From Bryobacteraceae bacterium (GTDB taxonomy: Bacteria > Acidobacteriota > Terriglobia > Bryobacterales > Bryobacteraceae), in assembly GCA_019187195.1 (NCBI GenBank), contig JABAQT010000020.1:1-64000 (forward strand): a DNA stretch of 64,000 nucleotides, written 5' to 3'. Each line of letters starts with the position of its first letter. Position 1 is the stretch's first letter. A program made the position numbers and the translations under genes. Below are positions 25,727-37,009 of this stretch, piece after piece. Under the pieces are notes generated by a model. That model had not been told where the DNA came from, did not search any database, and saw nothing but the letters and a program-made list of their open reading frames with translations.

Positions 25727-26440
25727 ATGTCTCAGATTTTTCACCCAAGCACCAATAGTGTAGCGAAGGTCAGTATCGTCGCCGTGCTGCTGCTGGCAGG
25801 CGGTGCTGGCTACGCGCTAATGGGGGTCAACCGGTCCCCGTATGTATCACGGGCGAAGATCCCGTTCGATCAACCGGTGCCGTTTTCTCATAAGCATCAC
25901 GTGGCGGGGCTCGGGATCGATTGCCGCTATTGTCACACCACCGTTGAACGGACCGCCTTTGCGGGAATTCCGGAAACCGAGACTTGCATGAGCTGCCATT
26001 CGATGATCTGGACGAACGCGAAGATCCTCGAGCCGGTGCGGCAGAGCTGGGCAACCGGGAAGAGCCTGGAATGGACCCGCGTCCATGACCTTCCGGGTTT
26101 TGTCTACTTCAACCACAGCATCCACATCAATAAAGGGATGGGTTGTTCGGAGTGCCACGGACGAGTGGACCAGATGCCGTTGATGTACCAGGAAAACACT
26201 CTCTACATGGAGTGGTGCCTCGACTGCCACCGGAATCCCGAAGCCCATGTGCGCCCTCGTGACAAGGTTTTTCAAATGGACTACAAACATCCCGAATGCC
26301 TTCCCGGGCTTGAGGGTGGGGAAGGCAAAGAGGGAGAGAAGCCAAAAGAACCCTGCGTTTCCCAGGAAGAACTGGGCAGGAAGCTAGTGGCCGAATACAA
26401 AATCCAGAAGCTGACGGATTGCTACACATGCCACCGATGA
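25727..26440 (+). CDS. actA: Alternative complex III pentaheme cytochrome ActA
   Basis: This 237-residue protein has an N-terminal membrane anchor (VAKVSIVAVLLLAGGAGYAL) and five CxxCH motifs: CRYCH, CMSCH, CSECH, CLDCH and CYTCH. FSHKHH and FNHSIH provide likely distal heme ligands. It is the multiheme cytochrome of the quinol:acceptor oxidoreductase that replaces the bc1 complex. It heads a 12-gene operon. The stop overlaps the actB start in ATGA. Its motif order is mirrored by the small cytochrome at 13694. Confidence 0.9.
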   Translation: MSQIFHPSTNSVAKVSIVAVLLLAGGAGYALMGVNRSPYVSRAKIPFDQPVPFSHKHHVAGLGIDCRYCHTTVERTAFAGIPETETCMSCHSMIWTNAKILEPVRQSWATGKSLEWTRVHDLPGFVYFNHSIHINKGMGCSECHGRVDQMPLMYQENTLYMEWCLDCHRNPEAHVRPRDKVFQMDYKHPECLPGLEGGEGKEGEKPKEPCVSQEELGRKLVAEYKIQKLTDCYTCHR

Positions 26441-29400
26441 GTGGAACACAACCTTTCAATATATTCGGGCAGGGCCCTCGACTGGATCTCGAGGCCGTGC
26501 GGGAACGGCTGAGCCGGAAATCCGGCCAGGAGTACTGGCGCAGCTTGGAAGAGCTCTCCGATACCCCTGAGTTCCAGGAGTTTCTCGACAACGAGTTTCC
26601 GCAGACCGGCGCGGACTGGCGGAATCCGCTGGACCGGCGGAACCTGCTCAAACTGATGGGAGCTTCCCTGGGGCTGGCGGGGCTGACGGCGTGCACACGG
26701 CAACCGCTCGAGAAGATTGTGCCTTACGTCAAGCCGCCGGAGGAGTTCGCGGAAAACATTCCGGTGCATTATGCGACTGCTCATTTGATGGGCGGATACG
26801 CGACGGGCGTGCTGGTGGAGAGCCACCAGGGCCGGCCGACGAAGGCGGAAGGGAACCCGGACCACGCCGGCAGCCTGGGAAGCACGGATATCTTCGCGCA
26901 GGCGAGCCTGCTGTCGTTGTACGATCCGGACCGGTCGAAGACGGTGTTGCGCGACGGGGAGATCAGCAACAACACGTCGTTCTGGGCGGCGCTGACGGTG
27001 CTGCGCGAAAAGCACTTCGAGGCCAAGGGCGCGGGGATGCGGATTCTCACCGAAACCATCACCTCGCCGAGCCTGCTCGAGTCGATGAAAGAGCTCCTGG
27101 CGATGATGCCGGAGCTGAAGTGGCATGTTTGGGATCCCGTGAATCCGGACGGGGCGCGCGAGGGCGCGAAGCTGGCGTTCGGCGAGCCGGTGTCGCACCA
27201 CTACAAACTCGAAACGGCGGACGTGATTTTCTCGCTCGACGCGGATTTTCTCTACACCGGCGTGGGCGCGGTGCGCTACGCCAGAGAGTTCGCGGCGCGG
27301 CGCCGGCCGGAAGAGGGCCGGAAGCGGATGAACCGCTTTTACGCGGTGGAAACGCACCCCTCGGTGACAAGCGTGTTGTCGGACCACCGGTTGGCCGTGA
27401 AGCCGAGCGAAGTGGAAGCGGTCGCGCGCAGCCTGGCCGTGAAGCTGGGGGTGGCGGCGGACGCGCCGGGAGTGCTCCCCCAGGACGCCTGGATCGCCGC
27501 GCTGGCAAAGGACCTGGCAGCGCATAAGGGGACGAGTCTCGTGGTGGCCGGCGAGCATCAGCCCGCGATCGTCCACGCGCTGGCGCACGCCATCAACGAG
27601 AAATTGGAGAACGCGGGCAAGACCGTAATCTACACGGAGCCGCTCGAGGGCAACCCGGTCTCGCACGCCGGTTCGCTCAAGGAACTGGCGGCGGACATGA
27701 ACGCCGGAAAGGTGGAGACGCTGCTCATCCTGAGCGCGAATCCGGTCTACACGGCTCCCCCGGACCTGAACTTCCGCGAAGCGTTCCTGAAGGTGAAGAA
27801 CCGCATCCAGTTGAGCCAGTACCACGACGAGACAGCGGCGCTGTGCAACTGGCACATTCCGGAAGCGCACACGCTCGAGAGCTGGGGCGACGCGCGCGCC
27901 TATGACGGGACCGTGACCCTGATGCAGCCCCTGATCGACCCCCTCTACAGCGGCAAGACGGCGATGGAAATCATCTCGGCCCTCGCCGGCGTGCAGGGAA
28001 CCAACTATCAGAACTGGCGCCGCTACTGGCGCGGGAAAATCGCCGCGCAGGATTATGACGCCCAGTTGCAGAAAGCCCTGCATGACGGATTTTGGGCGAA
28101 TTCGGCTCCTCCGCCGAAGACGGTGGCGGTGAAGGGGGACCTGAAAGCGGTCGCCCCAACGCCGGTGGGTGGCGGCATGGAGATCAGCTTCCGGCCGGAT
28201 CCCACGGTTCTCGACGGGCGGTTCGCCAACAACGGATGGCTGCAGGAACTGCCGAAGCCTGTCAGCAAAGTCACCTGGGACAACGCCGCCTATATTGCTC
28301 CATCAACGGCGCAGAAGCTGGGAGTGACCACGGACGACGTGGTCACCATCAAAGCCGGCGGCGCGCATGTGAAAGCGCCGGTGTGGGTGACCCCCGGTCA
28401 GGCGCGCGACACGGTGACGGTACACCTCGGCTACGGACGCGCGAGCGCGGGCAGGATCGGGACCCGGATCGGCTTTGACGCCAACGCGCTGAGAACTTCC
28501 GCGGCGCTGTGGGCTGCCTCGGGAGTCGAGATCACGCCCGCGGGGAGCCGCTACAAGCTCGTGTCCACGCAGACGCACCACGGGATACAGCAGATTACCG
28601 AGGCCGACGAGGCGCAGAGCGAGCGCCGCCTGGTCCGCGTCGCCACCGAAGAGGAGTATCTGAAAAAGCCGGATTTCGCCAGGGAGATGGTCGAGGATCC
28701 GGCTCCCGCGTTCAGCCTCTACTCGCCGGGCTTCGACTATTCGCAGGGGTACCGCTGGGGAATGGCGATCGACCTCAACGCCTGTAACGGCTGCGGCGCG
28801 TGCACGATTGCCTGCCAGGCGGAAAACAACATCGCGACGGTGGGCAAGGAAGAGGTCCTGCGCGGAAGGGAGATGCACTGGATCCGCGTCGACCGCTACC
28901 ACAAGGGCGAACTCGACAATCCGGCGGCGTACGCGCAGCCGGTGCCGTGCCAGCATTGCGAGAACGCTCCGTGCGAGACTGTATGTCCCGTGGCGGCGAC
29001 CGTGCACAGCAGCGAGGGGATCAACCAGATGGTTTACAACCGCTGCGTGGGCACCCGCTACTGCTCGAACAACTGCCCCTACAAGGTGCGGCGCTTCAAC
29101 TTCTTCCTCTACAGCGACTGGGATACGCAGAGCCTGTGGGGTTTGCGCAATCCGGATGTTACCGTGCGCAGCCGCGGCGTGATGGAAAAGTGCAGCTACT
29201 GCATCCAGCGGGTGAGCCGGGCGAAAATCCAGGCGGAAAAGGAAGACCGCCGGGTGAGGGACGGCGAAGTGGTGACAGCCTGCCAGCAGGCGTGCCCCAC
29301 GCAAGCCATCATGTTCGGCGACATGAACGATCGCGAGAGCAAGATCGCCAAGTGGAAAGGCGATGCCAGGAATTACGGAATTCTCACGGACCTCAACACC

Positions 29401-29463
29401 AAGCCGCGCACGACGTACCTGGCGCGCCTGGAGAATCCGAACCCTGAACTAACGCAGGCATGA
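26437..29463 (+). CDS. actB: Alternative complex III iron-sulfur/molybdopterin-like subunit ActB
   Basis: The start at 26437 gives an ATGA overlap with actA; ATG 26419 is an upstream alternative. The protein has 1008 residues. Near residues 67-84 is a twin-arginine-like element with a lipobox-like end (RRNLLKLMGASLGLAGLTAC). The middle resembles a molybdopterin oxidoreductase but, as known for this family, the cofactor is not expected. The C-terminal third has ferredoxin motifs CNGCGACTIAC, CQHCENAPCETVCP, CVGTRYCSNNCP and CSYCIQRV with CQQACP, enough for four Fe-S clusters. It passes electrons from quinol toward the heme subunits. Confidence 0.9.
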   Translation: MSGTQPFNIFGQGPRLDLEAVRERLSRKSGQEYWRSLEELSDTPEFQEFLDNEFPQTGADWRNPLDRRNLLKLMGASLGLAGLTACTRQPLEKIVPYVKPPEEFAENIPVHYATAHLMGGYATGVLVESHQGRPTKAEGNPDHAGSLGSTDIFAQASLLSLYDPDRSKTVLRDGEISNNTSFWAALTVLREKHFEAKGAGMRILTETITSPSLLESMKELLAMMPELKWHVWDPVNPDGAREGAKLAFGEPVSHHYKLETADVIFSLDADFLYTGVGAVRYAREFAARRRPEEGRKRMNRFYAVETHPSVTSVLSDHRLAVKPSEVEAVARSLAVKLGVAADAPGVLPQDAWIAALAKDLAAHKGTSLVVAGEHQPAIVHALAHAINEKLENAGKTVIYTEPLEGNPVSHAGSLKELAADMNAGKVETLLILSANPVYTAPPDLNFREAFLKVKNRIQLSQYHDETAALCNWHIPEAHTLESWGDARAYDGTVTLMQPLIDPLYSGKTAMEIISALAGVQGTNYQNWRRYWRGKIAAQDYDAQLQKALHDGFWANSAPPPKTVAVKGDLKAVAPTPVGGGMEISFRPDPTVLDGRFANNGWLQELPKPVSKVTWDNAAYIAPSTAQKLGVTTDDVVTIKAGGAHVKAPVWVTPGQARDTVTVHLGYGRASAGRIGTRIGFDANALRTSAALWAASGVEITPAGSRYKLVSTQTHHGIQQITEADEAQSERRLVRVATEEEYLKKPDFAREMVEDPAPAFSLYSPGFDYSQGYRWGMAIDLNACNGCGACTIACQAENNIATVGKEEVLRGREMHWIRVDRYHKGELDNPAAYAQPVPCQHCENAPCETVCPVAATVHSSEGINQMVYNRCVGTRYCSNNCPYKVRRFNFFLYSDWDTQSLWGLRNPDVTVRSRGVMEKCSYCIQRVSRAKIQAEKEDRRVRDGEVVTACQQACPTQAIMFGDMNDRESKIAKWKGDARNYGILTDLNTKPRTTYLARLENPNPELTQA

Positions 29464-29482
29464 CAGGAGAAGGACGCGAGAA

Positions 29483-30868
29483 ATGGAGAGAGTAGAGAAG
29501 GGGACATTGACGGCGCAGACGGGTCCTGATCCAATGCTGGCTCCAGGCCACAGTTATGCGACCGTGACGGACAAGATCGCGGCGGTTCCGCTCGAGGTGG
29601 GGTGGCCCAAGTTCTGGATTGTCGGCTTCACCATCGCATTCAGCATTCTGATGATGCTGCTGGCCACAATCACCTACCTGGTATTGAAAGGGATCGGCAT
29701 CTGGGGCGTGAACGTGCCGGTCGGCTGGGGCTTCGACATTATCAACTTTGTGTGGTGGATCGGCATCGGACACGCCGGAACGCTGATATCGGCGATTCTG
29801 CTGCTGTTGAAGCAGCAGTGGCGGATGTCGATCTCCCGCTTCGCCGAAGCGATGACGCTGTTCGCGGTGGCGTGCGCGTTCCTGTATCCCGCCCTGCACA
29901 CCGGCCGCCCGTGGGTGGCCTACTGGCTGCTGCCGTATCCCAATACGATGTCGATGTGGCCGCAGCCGCGCAGCCCGCTGCTGTGGGACGTGTTCGCCGT
30001 CTCCACCTACGCGACCATCTCGCTGGTCTTCTGGTATGTGGGCCTGATACCGGACCTGGCGAGCATGCGCGACAAGGCGAAAAGCAAGTTCGCGCAGATC
30101 AGCTATGGAATGCTGGCGCTAGGCTGGCGCGGATCGGCGCGGCACTGGAACCACTATGAAATCGCGTCCCTGATTCTGGCGGGCATGTCGACGCCGCTCG
30201 TTCTTTCCGTGCACACCGTGGTGAGCTTCGACTTCGCGGTGGGTCTGATTCCCGGGTGGCATACGACCATCTTCCCGCCCTACTTTGTGGCGGGCGCCAT
30301 CTATTCCGGCTTCGCCATGGTGTTGACTCTGGCCATACCGCTGCGGGCCTGGTACAAGATGGGCGACTTCATCACGATGAAGCACATCGACAACATGTGC
30401 AAGGTGATGCTGGCCACCGGGCTGATCGTCGCCTACGGATACTTCATGGAAGCGTTCATGAGCTGGTACAGCGGAAACCTGTGGGAAATGTTCATGTTCA
30501 AGAACCGCACGACGGGGCCCTACGGGTGGAGCTACTGGACGCTGATTCTGTTCAACATTCTGACGCCGCAGGTGCTGTGGTCGAAGAAGGCGCGCGCCAA
30601 CGTGCCGCTGGTGTTCGTGATCTCGCTGGTCATCAACATCGGCATGTGGCTCGAGCGTTTCGTGATCATCGTAACCAGCCTGCACCGCGATTTCCTTCCC
30701 TCGAGCTGGGGGATGTACTACCCGACGAAGTATGACTGGAGCATGTTTATCGGCACGATGGGGCTGTTCCTGACGCTGCTGTTCGTCTTCGTGCGCCTGC
30801 TGCCGGCCATCTCCATCTTCGAAGTGCGGACTCTGATTCCGCGAACGGGGAAAGGAGGCAGCCACTAA
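29483..30868 (+). CDS. actC: Alternative complex III NrfD-like membrane subunit ActC
   Basis: The protein has 461 residues and about ten hydrophobic membrane segments. It matches the NrfD/PsrC family: FDIINFVWWIGIGHAGTLIS near residue 85, and a long central series including SVHTVVSFDFAVGLIPGWH. In ACIII this subunit, together with ActF, is thought to hold the quinol site. A purine-rich AGGAGAAGGA precedes the ATG. It is followed without a gap by actD (stop, then ATG at 30869). Confidence 0.9.
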   Translation: MERVEKGTLTAQTGPDPMLAPGHSYATVTDKIAAVPLEVGWPKFWIVGFTIAFSILMMLLATITYLVLKGIGIWGVNVPVGWGFDIINFVWWIGIGHAGTLISAILLLLKQQWRMSISRFAEAMTLFAVACAFLYPALHTGRPWVAYWLLPYPNTMSMWPQPRSPLLWDVFAVSTYATISLVFWYVGLIPDLASMRDKAKSKFAQISYGMLALGWRGSARHWNHYEIASLILAGMSTPLVLSVHTVVSFDFAVGLIPGWHTTIFPPYFVAGAIYSGFAMVLTLAIPLRAWYKMGDFITMKHIDNMCKVMLATGLIVAYGYFMEAFMSWYSGNLWEMFMFKNRTTGPYGWSYWTLILFNILTPQVLWSKKARANVPLVFVISLVINIGMWLERFVIIVTSLHRDFLPSSWGMYYPTKYDWSMFIGTMGLFLTLLFVFVRLLPAISIFEVRTLIPRTGKGGSH

Positions 30869-31402
30869 ATGCGCAAACCTGTGTACGGCCTCATGGCCGA
30901 ATTCGAGACGCCCGAGCAACTGGTGCGCGCGGCCGAGGCCGCGCATCACGAAGGTTACCGGAAGATGGACGCCTACTCGCCGCTGCCGATCGAGGAACTG
31001 CATCACGCCATGCACCTGCCGGATTCGCCCCTGCCGAAGTTCGTGCTGGTGGGGGGAATTCTGGGAATGATCGGCGGCTTCGGGTTGCTCTACTGGATCG
31101 CGGCCATCACCTACCCCCTGAACGTCGGCGGCCGGCCGTACAATAGCTGGCCGGCGTTTATCCCCATCACGTTCGAGACGACGGTGCTGCTGGCCGGTCT
31201 CACGACACTGGCGACCCTGTTGTTTCTGTGCGGGTTTCCCATGCCCTACCACCCGGTGTTCAACGTGCCCCGGTTCAAGCATGCCTCGCGCGACCGGTTC
31301 TTTCTCTGCATCGAGGCGGAGGACGCGAGGTTCGACCTGCAGCGCACAAAGGAATTTCTGCAAACCCTGCATGCCCATGAAGTGGCGGAGGTGGAAATTT
31401 GA
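30869..31402 (+). CDS. actD: Alternative complex III membrane subunit ActD
   Basis: The protein has 177 residues. It has the family N-terminus YGLMAEFETPEQLVRAA, a soluble first part with DAYSPLPIEEL, and two membrane segments (residues about 55-80 and 100-125). It ends with a soluble domain containing RFFLCIEAEDARFD. It belongs to the DUF3341/ActD family and is a small structural subunit of ACIII. Its TGA stop overlaps the TTG start of actE. Confidence 0.88.
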   Translation: MRKPVYGLMAEFETPEQLVRAAEAAHHEGYRKMDAYSPLPIEELHHAMHLPDSPLPKFVLVGGILGMIGGFGLLYWIAAITYPLNVGGRPYNSWPAFIPITFETTVLLAGLTTLATLLFLCGFPMPYHPVFNVPRFKHASRDRFFLCIEAEDARFDLQRTKEFLQTLHAHEVAEVEI

Positions 31403-32013
31403 GGTACGCATTCCTCATCGTGGGTGGATTGACGCTGCTCGGCTGCCGCCAGGACATGCATGATCCGCCGCGCTACCGGCTGGACGCGGGAACGGATTTC
31501 TTTGGAGACCGTCGCGCGGCGCGGCCCGCGATCAAGGGCACCGTCGCGCGCAACATGGTCAAAAGCGCCAACCCCGCCTTCTGGACCGGGAAGGCGGACG
31601 GGAAGGAAGTGGAACAGCTTCCGGTCCCCTTCAACAGGGAGATGCTCGAGCGGGGGCGGGACCGCTATAACATCTACTGCACTCCCTGCCACGGTTATAC
31701 GGGCTATGGCGATGGAATGATTGTGACGCGCGGGCTGAAAACCCCGCCGTCCTATCACACCGAGGCGCTGCGCGACGCGCCCATCGGACATTTCTTTGTC
31801 GTGATTACCAACGGAAGCGGAGCGATGGCGAGCTACGCGGCCCGCATCCCGGCCAGGGACCGCTGGGCCATTGCGGCGTATGTCCGCGCTCTGCAACAGA
31901 GCCAGAACGTGAAAGTGGCCGCGTTGACGGCGGATGAGATGCGGAAAGTGGACGCCGGTCCGGCTATCACCGGGCCGCCTCCGCCGCCCAGGGAGAAGGA
32001 GGCTGCGAAGTAA
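31399..32013 (+). CDS. actE: Alternative complex III mono-heme cytochrome lipoprotein ActE
   Basis: The start is TTG, overlapping the actD stop as TTGA. The 204-residue product has a lipoprotein signal ending in LLGC (Cys16). One heme motif, CTPCHGYTGYGDG, lies near residue 94, and a Met ligand may be in the GSGAMASYAARIP segment. In ACIII this periplasmic domain can hand electrons to the oxidase. It overlaps actF in TAATG. Confidence 0.88.
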   Translation: MRYAFLIVGGLTLLGCRQDMHDPPRYRLDAGTDFFGDRRAARPAIKGTVARNMVKSANPAFWTGKADGKEVEQLPVPFNREMLERGRDRYNIYCTPCHGYTGYGDGMIVTRGLKTPPSYHTEALRDAPIGHFFVVITNGSGAMASYAARIPARDRWAIAAYVRALQQSQNVKVAALTADEMRKVDAGPAITGPPPPPREKEAAK

Positions 32014-33176
32014 TGACGGAAGCGATGCGGCCATATCTGGACCGTTTACAGAGCCGCGCCCTCGTGGTGGGCGTGGTTGGTCTGCTGGCGACGGCAGCCG
32101 GGTTTGCGATGAACTCGGAGCAGTTTTACCGCTCCTACCTGCTGGCCTTCATGCTGTGGTCGGGAGTGGCGTTGGGGAGTCTGTCGCTGCTGATGCTGCA
32201 CCACATGGTGGGCGGCGGATGGGGTGTCGCCATCCGCAGGGGCCTCGAGGCGGGGACGCGGACGCTCCCCCTGGTCGTGCTCCTGTTCCTCCCCCTCGCC
32301 TTCGGAGTGCACAGCCTCTATGAATGGTCTCACCCGGACGTGGTGGCGCGGGACCCCGTTCTCCAATCGAAGCAGATGTACCTGAACCAGACGGGATTCT
32401 ACGTCCGCGCGGCGATCTACTTCGTCATCTGGTTTTTCCTGACGGCGCGGCTCAACAAAATGACCGAAGAGCAGGAGCGGGTCGGCTACTGGGCCATCCG
32501 GCCGCGGCTGCAGAGGCTGAGCGCGCCGGGCATCATCGTCCACAGCCTGTGCATCACCTTCGCCTCGGTGGACTGGGTGATGTCCATCGAACCGCATTAC
32601 TTCTCGACAATCTACGGCGCCATCTTCATGGTGAACCAGGCCCTGTCGACCTTCGCCGTAATGATCTTCGTACTGTGCCTGCTGTCGACCAAGGCCCCCA
32701 TGCAGGGCGTGGTCAAGACACAGACGTATCACGATCTCGGAAGCCTGATGTTCGCCTTCAACATGCTGTGGGCCTATGTGAGCTTTTCGCAGTTGCTGAT
32801 TGTGTGGTCGGCGAACCTGCCCGAAGAGATCGCCTACTATGTGAAGCGCATGCGCGGGGGCTGGGAATATGTGGGGCTCGCCGTGTTCCTGTTCCACTTC
32901 TGCGTGATCTTCGTGCTCCTGCTGATGAAGAAGATCAAGCGCAATCCGCACCTGCTGCGCAGAGTGGCGGCCTACGTGCTACTGATGCGGGTGTTGGATC
33001 TGTTCTGGGTGATCCGGCCGGCGTTCAGCCACGGAATGGAGAACGGAGCTCCGGCTTCGCACTTCAGCATTCACTGGCTGGACATCGCCGCTCCCGTGGC
33101 GCTCGGCGGAATCTGGATGGCGTTTTTCGCCTTCCAATTGAAAAAGCGGCCGCTCGAGCCGCTGGCACTCGAGTAG
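32013..33176 (+). CDS. actF: Alternative complex III membrane subunit ActF
   Basis: The protein has 387 residues and about ten membrane segments. It is related to ActC/NrfD (HHMVGGGWGVAIRRGLEAG near the N-terminus, FASVDWVMSIEPHYFSTIYG in the middle). In ACIII it forms the second large membrane subunit. It starts on the last base of the actE stop codon. The small membrane protein at 33190 follows after 13 bases. Confidence 0.89.
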   Translation: MTEAMRPYLDRLQSRALVVGVVGLLATAAGFAMNSEQFYRSYLLAFMLWSGVALGSLSLLMLHHMVGGGWGVAIRRGLEAGTRTLPLVVLLFLPLAFGVHSLYEWSHPDVVARDPVLQSKQMYLNQTGFYVRAAIYFVIWFFLTARLNKMTEEQERVGYWAIRPRLQRLSAPGIIVHSLCITFASVDWVMSIEPHYFSTIYGAIFMVNQALSTFAVMIFVLCLLSTKAPMQGVVKTQTYHDLGSLMFAFNMLWAYVSFSQLLIVWSANLPEEIAYYVKRMRGGWEYVGLAVFLFHFCVIFVLLLMKKIKRNPHLLRRVAAYVLLMRVLDLFWVIRPAFSHGMENGAPASHFSIHWLDIAAPVALGGIWMAFFAFQLKKRPLEPLALE

Positions 33177-33189
33177 GGGACTAACAGCA

Positions 33190-33594
33190 ATGGAGACCAT
33201 TCATCATCACATTCCGGCGGCCGAACCCGAAGCCACGGACGCGAACATTCCTCTGGTGGCGTGGTCCACAATCGGCATTCTGACCACGCTGGCCGTGTGC
33301 ATCATCTTCGCGGGGCTGATGTTCCGCTACGAGGAAAGCGCCCTGCCGAAGCCTTCGGGAATCTTTTCGAATCAGCGGCATCTGCCCCCGTCGCCGCGCC
33401 TGCAAGCCTTTCCGGCCAAGGACCTGGCGGCGTTTCAGGCACAGCAGTTGAGCCGGGCGGAAAGCTACGGCTGGGTGGATAAACAAGCCGGCGTGGCCCA
33501 CGTCCCCGTCGAAAAGGCGATGGAGATGTTGCTCAAGAGCGGCCTCCCCGTTGCCGCCAACCCGGCGGACGCCACGAAACCGGCAAAGCAGTAA
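33190..33594 (+). CDS. Small membrane protein inside the act-cox operon, unknown role
   Basis: The protein has 134 residues. It has a His-rich start (METIHHHIP), one membrane segment near residues 23-45 (LVAWSTIGILTTLAVCIIFAG), and a soluble tail with a PSPRLQAFPAKDLAAFQAQQ motif and a GWVDKQAGVAHVPVEKAMEM stretch. I do not recognise a defined family. Its place between actF and the SCO gene suggests a role in assembly of ACIII or the oxidase, perhaps linking them; this is inference. Confidence 0.75.
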   Translation: METIHHHIPAAEPEATDANIPLVAWSTIGILTTLAVCIIFAGLMFRYEESALPKPSGIFSNQRHLPPSPRLQAFPAKDLAAFQAQQLSRAESYGWVDKQAGVAHVPVEKAMEMLLKSGLPVAANPADATKPAKQ

Positions 33595-33602
33595 GAGGAA
33601 AC

Positions 33603-34403
33603 ATGCGCAGGTGGATTGTAGCATTGGGGATCGTTTCAGCGGCATGGGCGCAGTCCTCCCGGCAGAATCCGGGCGGCCAGACGCAGTTGTTGAAACAGGT
33701 CGCATTCGAGCAGAAGTTGAACGCACAGCTCCCGGTCGAGTTGCCGTTCCGGGACGAGACCGGGCGGACCGCTCCGCTCGGCGAATACTTCCAGGGCAAA
33801 CCGGTCGTGCTGGTCCCGGTCTATTACGAATGCCCCATGCTGTGCAATCTCACCATGAGCAGCCTGGTGAAAACGCTGAAGGCGCTGCCCCTCACGCCGG
33901 GCAAGGATTTTCGCGTGGTGATGTTCAGCTTCGATCCGCGTGAGAAGCCGGAATTGGCGGCGGAGAAAAAGAAGGCCTACCTGAAGCGGTATGAGAGGAC
34001 GGGGACCGACGCGGGGTGGAGCTTCCTGACCGGCGAGGAAGCGAACATCCGGAAGCTGACCGAATCGATGGGTTTCCGGTACGCGTTTGATCCGACGATT
34101 CAACAGTACGCGCACGCGGCCGGATTCGTGGTGGCCACGCCCGACGGGCGGCTGTCGCGATACCTGTACGGCATCGAGTATTCGGCGCGGGATTTGCGCC
34201 TCGGGATTCTCGAGTCCTCGAAGGGGAAGATCGGCGATCCCGTGGGGCAACTCCTGCTCATGTGCTTTCACTACGATCCCTCGAGCGGCAAGTATACGCT
34301 CGAGGTGCTGACGGCCCTGCGCGCGGCCGGCGTGCTGACGCTGGCCGTGATTGGTGGATTTCTTATTGTCAGTTTCCGGAGGGAGAAGCGCCAGAAGGCC
34401 TGA
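33603..34403 (+). CDS. SCO1/SenC-type copper chaperone
   Basis: The protein has 266 residues and a signal peptide (MRRWIVALGIVSAAWAQ). The thioredoxin-like fold has the copper-binding CPMLC motif in YYECPMLCNLTMSSL and a later HAAGF segment supplying a probable His ligand. A membrane anchor lies at the C-terminus (GVLTLAVIGGFLIVSF). Known SCO proteins deliver copper to the CuA site of oxidase subunit II; coxB with that site is the next gene, 21 bases on. Confidence 0.86.
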   Translation: MRRWIVALGIVSAAWAQSSRQNPGGQTQLLKQVAFEQKLNAQLPVELPFRDETGRTAPLGEYFQGKPVVLVPVYYECPMLCNLTMSSLVKTLKALPLTPGKDFRVVMFSFDPREKPELAAEKKKAYLKRYERTGTDAGWSFLTGEEANIRKLTESMGFRYAFDPTIQQYAHAAGFVVATPDGRLSRYLYGIEYSARDLRLGILESSKGKIGDPVGQLLLMCFHYDPSSGKYTLEVLTALRAAGVLTLAVIGGFLIVSFRREKRQKA

Positions 34404-34424
34404 GCCGGCGGCAAGAGATCTCGC

Positions 34425-35365
34425 ATGAACAAGACATTCTCTTTACTACCTGAAGCCGCGAGCAATCTGGCCACGCAGATTGACGACCTGATGACGGCGG
34501 AGATGCTGTTTTCCGTGTTCTTCACGGCTTTGATTTTCGTTACCGTATTCGTATTCGCGATGAAATACCGGCGGAGATCGGCGGAGGACCGGCCGCCGCA
34601 CATCCACGGTTCGCTGTTGCTCGAACTGGCGTGGTCGCTGATTCCGTTCGCCATGATCCTGGGGTTTTTCGTCTGGGGCGCGAACATCTACTTCCGCGCC
34701 TACGCCACGCCGCAGCCCGACGCGATGGAGATTTTCGTGACCGGCAAGCAGTGGATGTGGAAGGTGCAACATCCGGAAGGGCAGCGCGAGATCAATGAAC
34801 TGCATCTCCCGCTGGGGCGGCAGGTGAAGTTCACCATGATCAGCGAGGACGTGATTCACAGCTTCTTCATCCCGGCGTTCCGCCTGAAGAAGGACGTGAT
34901 ACCGGGGCGCTACACAAGCTACTACGTGACGCCGACAAAGCTCGGGGATTACCATCTGTTCTGCGCCGAATATTGCGGAACACAGCATTCGGGGATGATC
35001 GGGACCGTGCACGTCATGCAGCCCACCGAATACGCCAAATGGGCCGGCGGCGGAGACGAGTCGATGACGGCGCGCGGCGAGGCCCTCTTCAACCAGTACG
35101 GCTGTTCGACCTGCCATCTCCCGGACGGCAAGGGACGCGGACCGTCGCTCGTGGGCGTGTACGGCAGCACGGTGAAACTGCAGGGCGGAAAGACGCTGAA
35201 GGCCGATGACGCCTACATCCGCGAATCGGTGCTGAACCCGCGGTCGAAAATCGTCGACACTTATGCCGCCATCATGCCCACCTTCCAGGGGCAGATCAGC
35301 GAAGAGGGATTGTTGCAGATCATCGCGTATGTCAAGAGTTTGGAAAAAGAGGAGGGAGAGCAGCA

Positions 35366-35369
<4 letters not shown>
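34425..35369 (+). CDS. coxB: Cytochrome c oxidase subunit II, caa3 type
   Basis: The protein has 314 residues. Two membrane helices occupy about residues 25-46 and 65-87. The CuA domain is complete: [13 protein letters not shown] supplies the first His and [13 protein letters not shown] supplies the two Cys, Glu, His and Met. A C-terminal cytochrome c domain carries [14 protein letters not shown], which makes this a caa3-type oxidase with its own heme c. The stop overlaps the coxA start in ATGA. Confidence 0.93.

Positions 35370-37001
<1,632 letters not shown>

Positions 37002-37009
<8 letters not shown>

Noticed and set aside
26422-28083. 553-residue antisense frame in actB
   Set aside because: It is Arg/His/Gln-rich and inside a well-supported ACIII subunit; a GC-rich codon artefact.
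26437-29463. ActB as a true molybdenum enzyme
   Set aside because: Operon context is ACIII, whose ActB family has the fold but is known not to need the cofactor.
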